DNA of 64,000 bases, taken from NCBI GenBank assembly GCA_016711345.1, contig JADJTD010000001.1, forward strand, positions 4,086,145 to 4,150,144, in the 5' to 3' direction. The stretch's first letter is position 1; each line of letters opens with the position of its first letter. The stretch is from Chloracidobacterium sp. Lineage in GTDB: Bacteria > Acidobacteriota > Blastocatellia > Pyrinomonadales > Pyrinomonadaceae. The translations under genes were made by a program, and so were the position numbers. This document shows, one piece after another, positions 26,473-36,246 of the stretch. The notes under the pieces were generated by a model, which did not search any database, was not told where the DNA came from, and saw nothing but the letters and a program-made list of their open reading frames with translations.

Positions 26473-29256
26473 TTACACTCTAAATACCTTCATCACCTCA
26501 TCCCCAAGATGGTTGATTACTTTAACAGCAATGCGACCGCTGTCTGGTTTGTCGAAGGGTCGGGATGTGTCGCTGTGGAGCGTGGACCAGGCTTCTTCGT
26601 TGATCTCGGCTTTGAGGGTTGTTTTTAGAGATTTATATGGGTCGTTGGCACCGAGGAAATAGGCTTGGCGGACGAAGAAGCTTTCTTCGTTGTAGTCAGT
26701 GTCGATGAACCAACAAGCGATGCCGTCGGCTCCGTCGCTGCGGACCTCGCCGGTGTTTGGGTGGAAAACGTCCACGCCGTTGACCCTGACCTGGATCTGG
26801 CCGTTCGGGCTGTCGAGAATGTCGATGTCCGGCTCGCCGAAGATCACAAACAGATTGCCCTTGCCGGTATTTTTCAGGTCCTCGGCCATATGCAGGTCGG
26901 CGTTCATGCGGGCTTTGAGCACCGGGATCTTGCCTAACTTGTCGAACTCGGATGAAAGGGCATCGTAGTTGAACGCACAGGCGATCAACACGTCAAACCC
27001 GGCGTCGCCGGCCTCGCGGGCGGCTTGGACCAGATCGGGACGCGAAACGGTTCCGAACTCGGGGCCCACGAAGATCGCCGCTCGGCGCTCAGTGCCGGAT
27101 TCCTCATATCTTCCCTCTGCACAAACCATCTCACCCGGCCATGGCGTCAGCGAGCTAAAATCGATCTTGTCATCCTTATGGGCCTGCTGAACACCGGCGG
27201 TATGAAGGTTTTCGAGGATCATCGAAACGAAATCTTTTTCTTCGTCGCGGCCCGGATCTTTCATCGGATCGATCAGTTCGTCGTTTTCATCCACACCGAG
27301 CGTTCGATGTGGCGAGAGACTCTCGACCGTAAATGGCCCGGCGACTCGGATTTTTCGGTTGTCATCGAAGGGTTTGTCATAGAGATATTCATTCTCGGCT
27401 TTGGCGGCAATCGATTTGTGGATTTCACTTTGGCGATCAGTCAGAAGTCGCCACCATTCGGAATGCAAGAATTTCGCTTCCTTCTCCCATTCGTCTTCCC
27501 TACCGCGTGGTATCTCCCATTCTTCCAAGTGCGTTCCTAGTGCTGAATTTAGTTTTTCGCGTACCTCTTCTAGCCGTGGCTGAAAATCATTCCAGATTTC
27601 GTCTATCTCGCTATTGTTAGCGATGGAGCTAAGCATTACGTGTGGAACGCGTTCGTAGACGAATCCGTGTCGGAGATCTTGGTGCGTCGGCTGACTTGAC
27701 GGAACTTTTCGCGTGATTTCGGCTTCCTTTTGCTGTCCCTCGGATGAATCAGCGAGTAGATAATACGTATAACGAGTCCCCATGATACGTGCACGGGCCA
27801 GAGCCAAGGCGACTCGTGATGTATCGATCGTAATCCAGCGCCTGCCCCATTGTTCGGAGACGTAAGCGGTGGTGCCCGAGCCACAGGTCGGGTCCAGAAC
27901 AAGATCGCCAGGGTCAGTAGCCATTAAAAGACACCGCTCCACTACCTTTGGGCTAGTCTGTACGACATACCGTTTTTCATCGCTTCGGCTTGAGATACCG
28001 CCGCTTGTGTCAGACCAAATATTATGCGTTATCGAAATAGAAAAGTCGGTAATGAAGCTGCGGAAACGAACACCATTAGAAGTTGCATGAATTCGCCCCG
28101 CTAAGGCGGCTCGTTCGAGTCCCGTAACCACTGTTTTCCAGTGAGAATTGGGGGGCGGATAGTAGATTTTCCCTTGAAAAGAAAAAGGTTGGGGTTGCGA
28201 CGCCCGTCCGGGAGAGACCAGTGAGACGGCCTGAAACTGCGTCCAACCTTTCGACGGCTCTCCCGCTTGATGTTCCTCTTTCGTCATTGTACGAGTAGTT
28301 TTGCCATCTTCGCTAAGCAGGCTCGAGAAACGATCAATACTTTGCATGTCGCTTTTCGATTTGTATAACTGTCGAAACTTAACCGATGATCGTTTCCGTG
28401 CGTACCAAAGCAGAGTGTCGAAAACGGCTGGTAATGTATCACTCGTCGCATAGGGTGTGGTCTGGTACGCGATGTTTGCGATGAAATTATCTGCACCAAA
28501 GACTTCGTCCAAGACCGACCGCACAAGATGCACATTTTCATCGCCTATCTGAACAAAAATGGAGCCTGATTCTGTCAATAAATCACGTGCGACCGTTAGG
28601 CGATCACGAAGATATGTGAGATACGAATGAACTCCATCACGCCAGGTGTCTCGAAAAGCTTTGACCTGTTCGGGTTCGCGTGTAATGTGATCCGCATTGC
28701 CATCCTTTACATCCCGACTAGTGGTTGACCATTGAAAATTGGAGTTGAACTTGATGCCGTATGGCGGGTCGATGTAGACGCACTGCACCTGTCCGCGAAG
28801 GCCTTCGCGTTCGGCAAGGCTCGCCATTACCTGAAGCGAATCGCCGAGGATCATCCGGTTCGACCAGTTTTGATCGTGCTGGTAAAACTCGGTCTTCGCA
28901 CCTTCGTCCGGCAGCCCGTTGAAATCGGCAAAAAGATCGATCTGTGCATCAACGGCCGTCTTTTCGGCCTTCTCGGTTTGCCGTCGAAGATCGTCTATTA
29001 GCACCTTTGGATGCACCTTTTCCTGAATATAGAGCGGCGGAGCCTGTACGACCAGATCCGACCAATCCTGCTCGTCCTTGCCCCGCCAAACAAGCTGCGG
29101 ATCAAGATCGCGGTTACGCCGCTCGTAAGCCACACGTATCGGCGACTTCTGCTCCTCGTGCATCACCGACTCATGCTCCGCCGTCGGAATATTCTTCCGC
29201 GAGGCCTCTTCGTGGGTGAATGTTTCGATCGATTTTTTAATTGGAGTTTTCGACAT
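26473..29256 (-). CDS. Site-specific DNA methyltransferase (type III Mod-like, beta class)
   Basis: A 927-residue protein. Motif IV is DPPY at 163-166 in VYIDPPYGIKF, and the SAM-binding motif I, DPTCGSGTT, is near 453-461. The order IV then I marks a beta-class adenine or N4-cytosine methyltransferase as in type III Mod subunits. The N-terminal 125 residues and the roughly 400-residue C-terminal part probably provide target recognition and contacts with Res. AAAGG lies upstream of the ATG at 29256. The DUF262 gene ends 10 bases upstream and the Res-like gene precedes that, so the three form one operon. The enzyme would mark self DNA; N6-adenine is the usual product for DPPY enzymes of this type, but the base is not provable from sequence. 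Confidence 0.88.
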   Translation of the reverse strand: MSKTPIKKSIETFTHEEASRKNIPTAEHESVMHEEQKSPIRVAYERRNRDLDPQLVWRGKDEQDWSDLVVQAPPLYIQEKVHPKVLIDDLRRQTEKAEKTAVDAQIDLFADFNGLPDEGAKTEFYQHDQNWSNRMILGDSLQVMASLAEREGLRGQVQCVYIDPPYGIKFNSNFQWSTTSRDVKDGNADHITREPEQVKAFRDTWRDGVHSYLTYLRDRLTVARDLLTESGSIFVQIGDENVHLVRSVLDEVFGADNFIANIAYQTTPYATSDTLPAVFDTLLWYARKRSSVKFRQLYKSKSDMQSIDRFSSLLSEDGKTTRTMTKEEHQAGEPSKGWTQFQAVSLVSPGRASQPQPFSFQGKIYYPPPNSHWKTVVTGLERAALAGRIHATSNGVRFRSFITDFSISITHNIWSDTSGGISSRSDEKRYVVQTSPKVVERCLLMATDPGDLVLDPTCGSGTTAYVSEQWGRRWITIDTSRVALALARARIMGTRYTYYLLADSSEGQQKEAEITRKVPSSQPTHQDLRHGFVYERVPHVMLSSIANNSEIDEIWNDFQPRLEEVREKLNSALGTHLEEWEIPRGREDEWEKEAKFLHSEWWRLLTDRQSEIHKSIAAKAENEYLYDKPFDDNRKIRVAGPFTVESLSPHRTLGVDENDELIDPMKDPGRDEEKDFVSMILENLHTAGVQQAHKDDKIDFSSLTPWPGEMVCAEGRYEESGTERRAAIFVGPEFGTVSRPDLVQAAREAGDAGFDVLIACAFNYDALSSEFDKLGKIPVLKARMNADLHMAEDLKNTGKGNLFVIFGEPDIDILDSPNGQIQVRVNGVDVFHPNTGEVRSDGADGIACWFIDTDYNEESFFVRQAYFLGANDPYKSLKTTLKAEINEEAWSTLHSDTSRPFDKPDSGRIAVKVINHLGDEVMKVFRV

Positions 29257-29265
29257 ATACCGCCT

Positions 29266-31062
29266 TTATTCTGGAACGCCTGGAAACGCGAATAATTCCA
29301 TCGCTCTATTAACCAGCGCAGCACCACGAGACTGAATTTGCTCCACACTCCATCTATCAGTATCCGCCAATTCAGAATTTAGTGAGAGCCCATTCTTATA
29401 ACCGACAAACCGACCTGCAGAATCTGTCCTATCCCGTTTGTCTACGAAACTCTTGTTTCCGAGGGAACTGTTGTAGCCGGTAATCGTCAGATTCCCCAAC
29501 CGATGTACATGCAGGAGCTGTATCTGTTTCGCATGCTCCGAATCACCGTCCGCCATCATTTGCACCCACGATTCGGGAATGTTCTCGCCCTGAGGGAAAA
29601 TGTGTTCGATGGTCCACGTCATTTGCGTTCCCGGTTTTTCCCAAAGATCAGTAAATGTTTCTGTCGTCATGCTGTCTTCAGCAAGTGCCGTAAGAACATA
29701 ACGAGCAACGCCGATGTTCTCCTCGTAAATGGAACCTTCGAGCCGGCGGCGAAATTCTGCATCTGTTGATGAAACGGCAGCAAGTTGTGCCTGAATAAAA
29801 TCAACAACGTCTTGACCGGTCAGTCCTCTTGAGCCCTCTAATATCTTGAGAGGAAGGCGGGCGACCTCGTGGGTTGGTGGTGTGTCCGTCAGATTACGAC
29901 GGACAAAGAATACAGCCAGATCGTTGATGATCGCTTTAAGGTGCTCCGTGTTTAAGCCAAGCTGGCCACGGCGGGTCAACAGGTTTAATAGCAACACATA
30001 CGACGGGGCACCCTGAATTCTCTCGAGGTCCTGAAGGGGTTTTCGCAGATCTTGAAGAGTGTTATCAGTTCGCCGGGAAAGGATGAATGAGTATAGTCGC
30101 GCAGCTGCGGCCGCTTTTGTCAGGCATTCAGTCGCGTTGTGGTTTATCAGCTTTTCAAAGATGAAGATAAGATTTGAACGAGTGGCAATTGGAACTTCGA
30201 TAATGCCTTTAAGTTCATCCTTAAAGGCATTGTAATATTGGCGGAAAAATCGCTCGTGGATCGCGTACTCTTCGCCTAACTCATTCAATAAGGCAAGCCA
30301 TTGCTCAAAGTAGTAATCGACACGAACCGGATCGTCCCTATCTATCTTGGCAAGCAATTTGTTTTTTATAAGATCGACCGCCGTTAACGGCATTCCTCTG
30401 TCATTGAGAGACTCAAAAAGAACATATGCGTCGGTATGACTGGCAACCTCGATCTTTACAAGGCTGGCTCGGCTTAGCTTATCTACAAAACCTATCAGAG
30501 CCGCGTTTCGATCATCGGCTGCGGTTATCAGCTCTTCAATGCGTGTTTGAAAGTAACGAAAAGCCTTCATTACTCGCCGGTTACCCGCATTTAATGGAAT
30601 CTCATATTGGTTGATGACCTCAATTTCTGACAATATGGCGCGATAGTCGTCGTGATTTCGGTTCTGACTCTGAGGAACAACGCGCATTCGATCCGAGGCA
30701 CCACGCAAGACAAGCTTGCGCTTCATGTTGTTTCGCTCGACCAGGAGATCCTCGTTAAGCTCACCGGTGCCCGAACCAAAAGCCTTGTATACGGCCGCGA
30801 ATAGTAAGGAGATCGTCGTAAGTCTTTGCTGACCGTCGACCACCTCGAGTTCTTGGATGGCTAACGTATCGGTCGACTGATTTATGCATATGATCGAACC
30901 AAGAAAATAGCCCGGATCGTTTTCGATCAGGTCGTCGAAGAGATTTTGCCAGTGCTGTTTGCCCCAGGTGTATTCCCTCTGATATTTGGGAATAACATAG
31001 ACGACGCTGGCGTCGATGTCGAAAAGTTGCGAAATGGGATAGTTATTTACAGATTTGATCAT
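29266..31062 (-). CDS. DUF262/DUF1524 (GmrSD-type) protein
   Basis: A 598-residue protein. The N-terminal DUF262 domain has PKYQREYTWGKQHWQNLFDDL at about 25-45 and the DGQQRLTT motif at 76-83, a ParB/Srx-like nucleotide-using site. The C-terminal DUF1524 domain carries an HNH-type nuclease: IEHIFPQ near 482 and HRLGNLTITGYNSSLGNKSF near 520. GmrS and GmrD of type IV restriction enzymes contain these two domains, here fused. Its ATG overlaps the Res-like stop by four bases (ATGA) and the methyltransferase begins 10 bases after its own stop. It is thus embedded in the modification-restriction operon, possibly as a second effector nuclease acting on modified or foreign DNA. Confidence 0.85.
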   Translation of the reverse strand: MIKSVNNYPISQLFDIDASVVYVIPKYQREYTWGKQHWQNLFDDLIENDPGYFLGSIICINQSTDTLAIQELEVVDGQQRLTTISLLFAAVYKAFGSGTGELNEDLLVERNNMKRKLVLRGASDRMRVVPQSQNRNHDDYRAILSEIEVINQYEIPLNAGNRRVMKAFRYFQTRIEELITAADDRNAALIGFVDKLSRASLVKIEVASHTDAYVLFESLNDRGMPLTAVDLIKNKLLAKIDRDDPVRVDYYFEQWLALLNELGEEYAIHERFFRQYYNAFKDELKGIIEVPIATRSNLIFIFEKLINHNATECLTKAAAAARLYSFILSRRTDNTLQDLRKPLQDLERIQGAPSYVLLLNLLTRRGQLGLNTEHLKAIINDLAVFFVRRNLTDTPPTHEVARLPLKILEGSRGLTGQDVVDFIQAQLAAVSSTDAEFRRRLEGSIYEENIGVARYVLTALAEDSMTTETFTDLWEKPGTQMTWTIEHIFPQGENIPESWVQMMADGDSEHAKQIQLLHVHRLGNLTITGYNSSLGNKSFVDKRDRTDSAGRFVGYKNGLSLNSELADTDRWSVEQIQSRGAALVNRAMELFAFPGVPE

Positions 31063-34000
31063 TTTATTTTTGTCTGTGTAGCGATCATTTCATCAAACAT
31101 TGATTGGATCTTTCCTTTGAAATCACTCTCGATCTGATAGACCTCAGTAAATTCAGCAAACGCCCAGCGACCGTGAGTGCCGAGATTATTGACTCCCGGA
31201 ACCCAGTAGGTATCCATCGTTGATTTCTTTTCCTTGGCGTCTTCGCGGCGATAGCCTTTGATCTCGACAATAAGGTTGAGTAGATCTTCATCGCCATGGC
31301 CATCATCGATCCGCACTATAAAATCAGGGATATAAGTTCGTGTTTCCGAACCATAACGATATGGAACTTCAAGACCGAGATTGTGGTTCTTAACGTAAGA
31401 GCGGACCTTTGGATGTCCTTCGGCAACACGGCAAAATTCAGCTTCCCAATCGCTGTCGAGTATCACCCAGTTTATGTGACACCTTCGTGAATCCGTTTCC
31501 CAGCGGTCGCGTCTTGAAGTTGTGAAATTGACGTGCATGGTCGAGCCGACCGGGTTGTAAGGGTCGAGCATTGCCTTTATCGGACGTTTACCCGCCTCAG
31601 CAGTGACTATTGCCTTGGTGATTCGATCGCAGGCAATGTCGGCCAACTCTTGGTACATCAGCAGTCCCGGGTAAGTGCCGCCTTTGCAGACCAGGCATGT
31701 ATCGAACCATTGCTTGGTGATCCGTTTTAGCTGGCCAAAAAGGTGGAGCTTTGGTTCCTCGCCCGGGTCACGCCACTTCGTATATAGAAGTCTTTGAGTA
31801 ACTTGAAAAAGCAGCGTCGAATGCCGCAGGTCGTCGAGGTGTTTCAGGTTAAGATCGACCGCCTCGCCAATAATGCCAGAATTGCGAGTGACTGACGGTC
31901 CAACGAGTTCCGGCGTAAGCTCCAATACAGAATCTTCATTGAACTTGGCGGTCAGTCTTTCCTCCGGCAACTCGACACGATAACCGTCAACTCGTGGGAA
32001 GCGGATCTCAAGACCATCACGTTCTGGACGAATAGCCTTGACCTGTATCGTCTCACGCGGAGGTTGTGGTGGAGCTACAACGGGCTTAGCGGTGAAATCG
32101 AAAGGTATGCCAAGTACATCAGCGTACTCGACATTGAAGAGTCCTTCTTCGTTCAAATCATAGGATTGGCGCCGCAACGCCCGACCGATAACCTGTTCGC
32201 AAAGCAACTGAGTTCCAAAAGCTCGAACGCCAAGCACATGTGTAACCGTATTTGCATCCCAGCCCTCTGTAAGCATTGATACCGAAACAACGCATCGGAT
32301 CTGACCGCCAAGGCTGTCGCGTTTTCCGACCGTGTTCATAACTTCGCGCAAAAGGTCCTGATCGGACATCTTTTCAGCTTTATCGCGATCACCGCGTTGA
32401 CGCATTTCCCGCTTGAATCGCTCTATCTCATCCACTGCCATCTCGCGAAATTTCTCGTCGAGAGCGTCGCCAGATTCGAGTTGCTCGCTATCGATCAGAA
32501 GGGTGTTTGGACGCGGAAGGCGAGATCCGTGCTCATCGTAATTCGAAAATAGCGAGAGTTTTCCCAAAAATGGCGGCGGAATCGTTCCGTCTTCGTCTGT
32601 GGGTCGATCGAAACCGGAAATGTAGTCGTAGATAAGTTTGGAAATGGCCGTATTCTGACAAACTACAATAAAGCACGGCGGGACACTTACACCACCGCTC
32701 TTCCAAAGCTCGAAAGTCTTTTCATAGTGGCCGTAAAGAGCTTCCAGGGCGGTTTGTAGTTCTACCGGTATGCTGAGCGGATCGAGAAAATCACTTTTTC
32801 CACGACCTTTCTTGGGCATTTTCTTGCCGATTCGGTCCCAGAGATTGCGGAACATCGGCATCTCAACACCACTTGGAAGATTGTCAGCGATCGGAACGCG
32901 GGGCAGCTTGACGATACCGCACTCGATAGCGTCCATAAGTGAGAAATCGCTCATCGTCCAGGGGAACAGCGTCCCCTCGGCATAGCCCGATCCCCGAAGG
33001 AAGAAAGGAGTCGCAGACAGATCAATGACCTGGCTTACACCGAGTTTTCGTTTAACCGTTTCAAGTCCGGAGATCCACATCCGAGCAGCCTCACGATTCT
33101 TCTCAGCTTCCTTCTTATCATCACCCTTCAGAGCCTTTTCAGCTTCAGTTAATGGCTTTTCGCGGTAGCAATGGTGGGCTTCATCATTGATAACTAGGAT
33201 GTTCTTTAATCCCATCAACCCTGGCATGACCCGCTGGATCATTTGGCCCTCGGTTTCGAGAGTATTAAGTTCTTCGCCGCCTCGGCCTTGCAGCAAGAGT
33301 CGACCGCCTTTTGAAATATCGATCCGTTCGCGGAGTTTGAAGGCATGATAATTGGTGATAACAATCTTAGCCTTGTCGAGGTCGCGAAGCATGTCTTGTG
33401 GAACCAACTCGCGACTTTGATAGTAACTGTCTGGGTCGTGCGGATGGAGTACACGAAGACGATCCTTGATCGTCAGTCCCGGGGCGACGATCAGAAATCC
33501 ACGAGCGAATTTTTTTGAACCCGGCTGACGCACAGCGTTCAAGGTCTGCCAGGCGATGAGCATTGCCATGACCGTTGTCTTGCCAGCTCCGGTTGCAAGC
33601 TTTAATGCGAGACGCATCAATTCGGGATTAGCGTCGTTATTTGCGTTTGTTAGATGCTCAAGGAATTTCTTTCCGGCTGGGAACTTTGGCGCAACTTCAG
33701 TAAGCCAAATAGCCACTTCCACCGCCTCGATCTGACAAAAGAACGGGCGAAGGTTGCTGAATTTATGTTGTCGCCAATGTTTAAGTAGACGTGCTGTTTC
33801 GGGCGTGACCAGCCAGTCATTCGAATTCGTCAATTTTCGCCATTGATCCACATATCCACGCACTTCGTTGATGATCGATGTTGGATCGTATGCCTGCTCG
33901 GTCGTCGACAGCCCGACACCCTCGTCAAATACGAAGCCAGGTTGTTGAGCAGTTTTCTTTTGCTTCTTAGCCTTCGGAATTGGCGTGATAAAGTCCGCCC

Positions 34001-34118
34001 GGCGCCGATGTTCCAGGACCTGTTGTGTTGGTTGACCTTCAGCGTCTAATCCCCAGTGACGAGATGGAATCTCATAGGGAGAGTTTAGTATGGGATGTTC
34101 AAAAAACTGATTAGACAT
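31059..34118 (-). CDS. Type III-like restriction enzyme, helicase-nuclease (BPTD_3080-like)
   Basis: A 1,019-residue protein. The start, FFEHPILNSPYEIPSRHWGL followed by TPIPKAKK, is characteristic of the restriction-endonuclease family annotated as BPTD_3080. An SF2 helicase core has Walker A LATGAGKTTVMAML near 174-187, DEAH in VINDEAHHCY near 307, a helicase C half with SMLTEGWDANTVTHVLG, and QVIGRALRR. The C-terminus has a PD-(D/E)xK nuclease: YIPDFIVRI near 928 and LIVEIKGYR near 949-957. All key residues are present, so cleavage activity is expected. It is the first gene of the leftward defence operon. No strong ribosome site precedes the ATG at 34118. The roughly 200 AT-rich bases upstream (34119-34323) should hold the promoter, though no convincing -35/-10 pair stands out. 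Confidence 0.85.
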   Translation of the reverse strand: MSNQFFEHPILNSPYEIPSRHWGLDAEGQPTQQVLEHRRRADFITPIPKAKKQKKTAQQPGFVFDEGVGLSTTEQAYDPTSIINEVRGYVDQWRKLTNSNDWLVTPETARLLKHWRQHKFSNLRPFFCQIEAVEVAIWLTEVAPKFPAGKKFLEHLTNANNDANPELMRLALKLATGAGKTTVMAMLIAWQTLNAVRQPGSKKFARGFLIVAPGLTIKDRLRVLHPHDPDSYYQSRELVPQDMLRDLDKAKIVITNYHAFKLRERIDISKGGRLLLQGRGGEELNTLETEGQMIQRVMPGLMGLKNILVINDEAHHCYREKPLTEAEKALKGDDKKEAEKNREAARMWISGLETVKRKLGVSQVIDLSATPFFLRGSGYAEGTLFPWTMSDFSLMDAIECGIVKLPRVPIADNLPSGVEMPMFRNLWDRIGKKMPKKGRGKSDFLDPLSIPVELQTALEALYGHYEKTFELWKSGGVSVPPCFIVVCQNTAISKLIYDYISGFDRPTDEDGTIPPPFLGKLSLFSNYDEHGSRLPRPNTLLIDSEQLESGDALDEKFREMAVDEIERFKREMRQRGDRDKAEKMSDQDLLREVMNTVGKRDSLGGQIRCVVSVSMLTEGWDANTVTHVLGVRAFGTQLLCEQVIGRALRRQSYDLNEEGLFNVEYADVLGIPFDFTAKPVVAPPQPPRETIQVKAIRPERDGLEIRFPRVDGYRVELPEERLTAKFNEDSVLELTPELVGPSVTRNSGIIGEAVDLNLKHLDDLRHSTLLFQVTQRLLYTKWRDPGEEPKLHLFGQLKRITKQWFDTCLVCKGGTYPGLLMYQELADIACDRITKAIVTAEAGKRPIKAMLDPYNPVGSTMHVNFTTSRRDRWETDSRRCHINWVILDSDWEAEFCRVAEGHPKVRSYVKNHNLGLEVPYRYGSETRTYIPDFIVRIDDGHGDEDLLNLIVEIKGYRREDAKEKKSTMDTYWVPGVNNLGTHGRWAFAEFTEVYQIESDFKGKIQSMFDEMIATQTKIK

Positions 34119-34323
34119 TTTATTGATACGAAAGATTCAAAACGAAAGAAACTTCGGGCAATTTCTACCGCGAATTCTTGAAACCTTAGTACAAGATTTT
34201 TATCACAGTACTCGTGTAAGAACAATAAATCAAGGCGTTTATGTTCGTAGTAGCGTAGATCAAAAGGTATTCGAAACTGGTCTTAACATAAGCATACTTA
34301 TACAAATATAGGTACGAGTCCCA

Positions 34324-34743
34324 CTATCGATAATCCCCAGTTAGAGTAAAATTAGCCCAATAATACGGTTCGTGCATATTGCTGGATTTGTTTTTGATCA
34401 TCTCCAGCGACGCCTTCTGAAGAGCTCCGGCAGATGAATCACCCTCTTTGTAGAATTTGTAAAATGATTTGGTGAAAATCTCCGTTGACTGGTCGTTTGC
34501 CTCCCATTGAGCTGAAATCACTGTGGAGGCCCCCGAGCCCATCATTGCCCAGGCGAGGCTAACCAGACCTTCCCCGTTCAGAACATTGTTAGTGTCGCAG
34601 GATGCCAGAAATACGAGGCTGCCCTTTTTCAGTTTTATCTTTAAGATATCCTCTACCGTCAAACGACCATCATTCTTCCCTAATTGTTTGAAAGCTAAGA
34701 AAGATTCTAGTGGCTGTTCATTACTTACTTGGGCAAGGGCCGC
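34324..34743 (-). pseudogene. 5'-truncated CHAT-domain protease fragment
   Basis: Read leftward, residues from about 34743 to the stop at 34324 form the C-terminal half of a CHAT caspase-like protease. Visible parts are GRLTVEDILKIKLKKGSLVF, the catalytic-Cys block LASCDTN, GEGLVSLAWAMMGSGASTVI, the AQWEANDQ segment and YYWANFTLTGD. The upstream part with the catalytic histidine is missing. The frame continues to 34884, but that stretch is antisense to the neighbouring fragment and is not CHAT-like. CHAT proteases act in bacterial immunity and cell death. This one is only a remnant, cut at the same place as the strawberry-notch fragment. Confidence 0.75.
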
Positions 34744-36022
34744 GTTAAATGTTGTTCTTACCCGAATTATGAATGGGCAGGTTATTCCCAATCTTGAAGA
34801 CCCGAAACGAGCTCTCGATGACATGGCGCTTGTAAAAAAAGGAAGTGAAGGCCGCGAGGAGATCTCGGAGAGCGAAAAAACCAATATTCCGCGATTTTTG
34901 AATCGTCTGCTTTCACTTGAGGTTGACCGGCAAAACGCTTTGTTTGACTATTTCTATCAGACTTTTCTGGAGACGATCGAGCATTTGAAGTCGAAAGGAA
35001 AGATTGATGACGGGATGGAAGATCTGAAAGCGATTTCCGTTATGGTCGCCGAACCGCCCCATGTTTTGCATTCCGATCCTCTGACAGGCGCTCAAACAGT
35101 CTATTACAAGCTAGAATTGACCGTCGCAACGCATCCCGCAAAATTTGACGAGCTTTCTCTCAATGAATATATCCGCTTTTATCAAAACCGAAGCAACGAT
35201 TCATATGTTGCGGTTCGGGCAACCTTGTCTCACACCGACCCCGAAACCGGCGATCGTTTTCAAATGTTCTCAGTGAGTCGTCCAGCCGGTTATAATCTTT
35301 CATATATCCGGGAAAATGAACTCGTTCAAAAATATAAACTCGTCCCCAAAAGCCGGGCCGAAAGCTGGTGGCTGTACGAAGAAAGCAAGATTCCGGCGAG
35401 CGAAAAGAGGACGGTCCATCTTTTGAGCGGAGCATTGCTGCCAATTTGGAAGCACCTGAACGCCCTTCAACAAACGGGACTAAATATCGTCCGCACGACA
35501 ACGAACGATGGGATGCGGCTGGTCGGGGTGAATATCTCCGCTGAATGTATAACCGAGATCCGCAAACATTTCGGAATATGGCGCTCAGCGGCGACTACGG
35601 CGGAAGAAATTCTTAAGAGCGTCAACGACGATTACGAAAACATCGATCTTCTCGGAGATATTAAGGTTCGAAAAACCCGCTTTCAGGGTACCAGTGTTGT
35701 TGAGGTCTATCCCTCAACATCCGAGCAGATACGAGAATTTCGCGAGACCGAGCTAATAAATATCGTTCAGAATGGTAAGCAACGTTTCTTTGTGCCCGAA
35801 AACGAGGAAATCGCTAATATTGCATTCGGAAAACTATTGAAGATGTATCCACCTGTTCATCTACTCCAAGCGTCGGTCGCGACCGAATCTGATAACAACT
35901 TTCCGCCGCTCGACTATGCAAATGAACCCGTCGTTTTGCCCACCTGGATTATCGAGCCGTTAGCCACTGAAGTCGCGCTTGTATCTACCCAGGGCCAGGC
36001 CGTGTTGAAATTGGTTAACTGA
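34744..36022 (+). pseudogene. 5'-truncated strawberry-notch-type helicase C-terminal fragment
   Basis: About 425 codons of a C-terminal part. FLNRLLSLEVDRQNALFDYF and LHSDPLTGAQTVYYKLEL match the C-terminal domain of strawberry-notch-like helicases found in large phage or plasmid methylase-helicase proteins. There is no helicase core and no Walker motif, and the frame is merely open backwards to 34523 across CHAT sequence. No start codon with a ribosome site is visible, so it is unlikely to be expressed as such. The stop at 36022 appears natural. The breakpoint lies between about 34735 and 34770 and is shared with the CHAT fragment. Confidence 0.65.
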
Positions 36023-36178
36023 TGGCTTCCTAAAAATAAGTGTGTACATCGTGGACACTTTGTCGTCAGCGTCAACAGTTAAGCACTCCTTGAGTTATTT
36101 CCTTCTAGTATCAAAATCTTCAGCTAACTCCATTTGTATCTATCGTTTGCCCCAGTATGCAACCGTGTTCAGTTATCG

Positions 36179-36194
36179 TGGCACGGCAGTTGAA
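36179..36194 (+). promoter_or_regulatory. Weak sigma-54-like promoter before the activator gene
   Basis: TGGCAC at 36179, five bases, then TTGAA fits the -24/-12 pattern of sigma-54 promoters except that the -12 GC is GA. It sits about 50 bases before the ATG of a sigma-54 activator gene, so autoregulation is conceivable. One match with a mismatch can arise by chance. The rest of 36023-36222 shows nothing else. Confidence 0.2.
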
Positions 36195-36246
36195 TAGGGA
36201 TTACTAACCAACCCGCATCTAGGTGACAAAAGTCGAAAGGAGAATG

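Noticed and set aside
34523..34735. Rightward extension of the strawberry-notch frame
   Set aside because: It is antisense to the CHAT core (catalytic-Cys block), which is clearly coding on the other strand.
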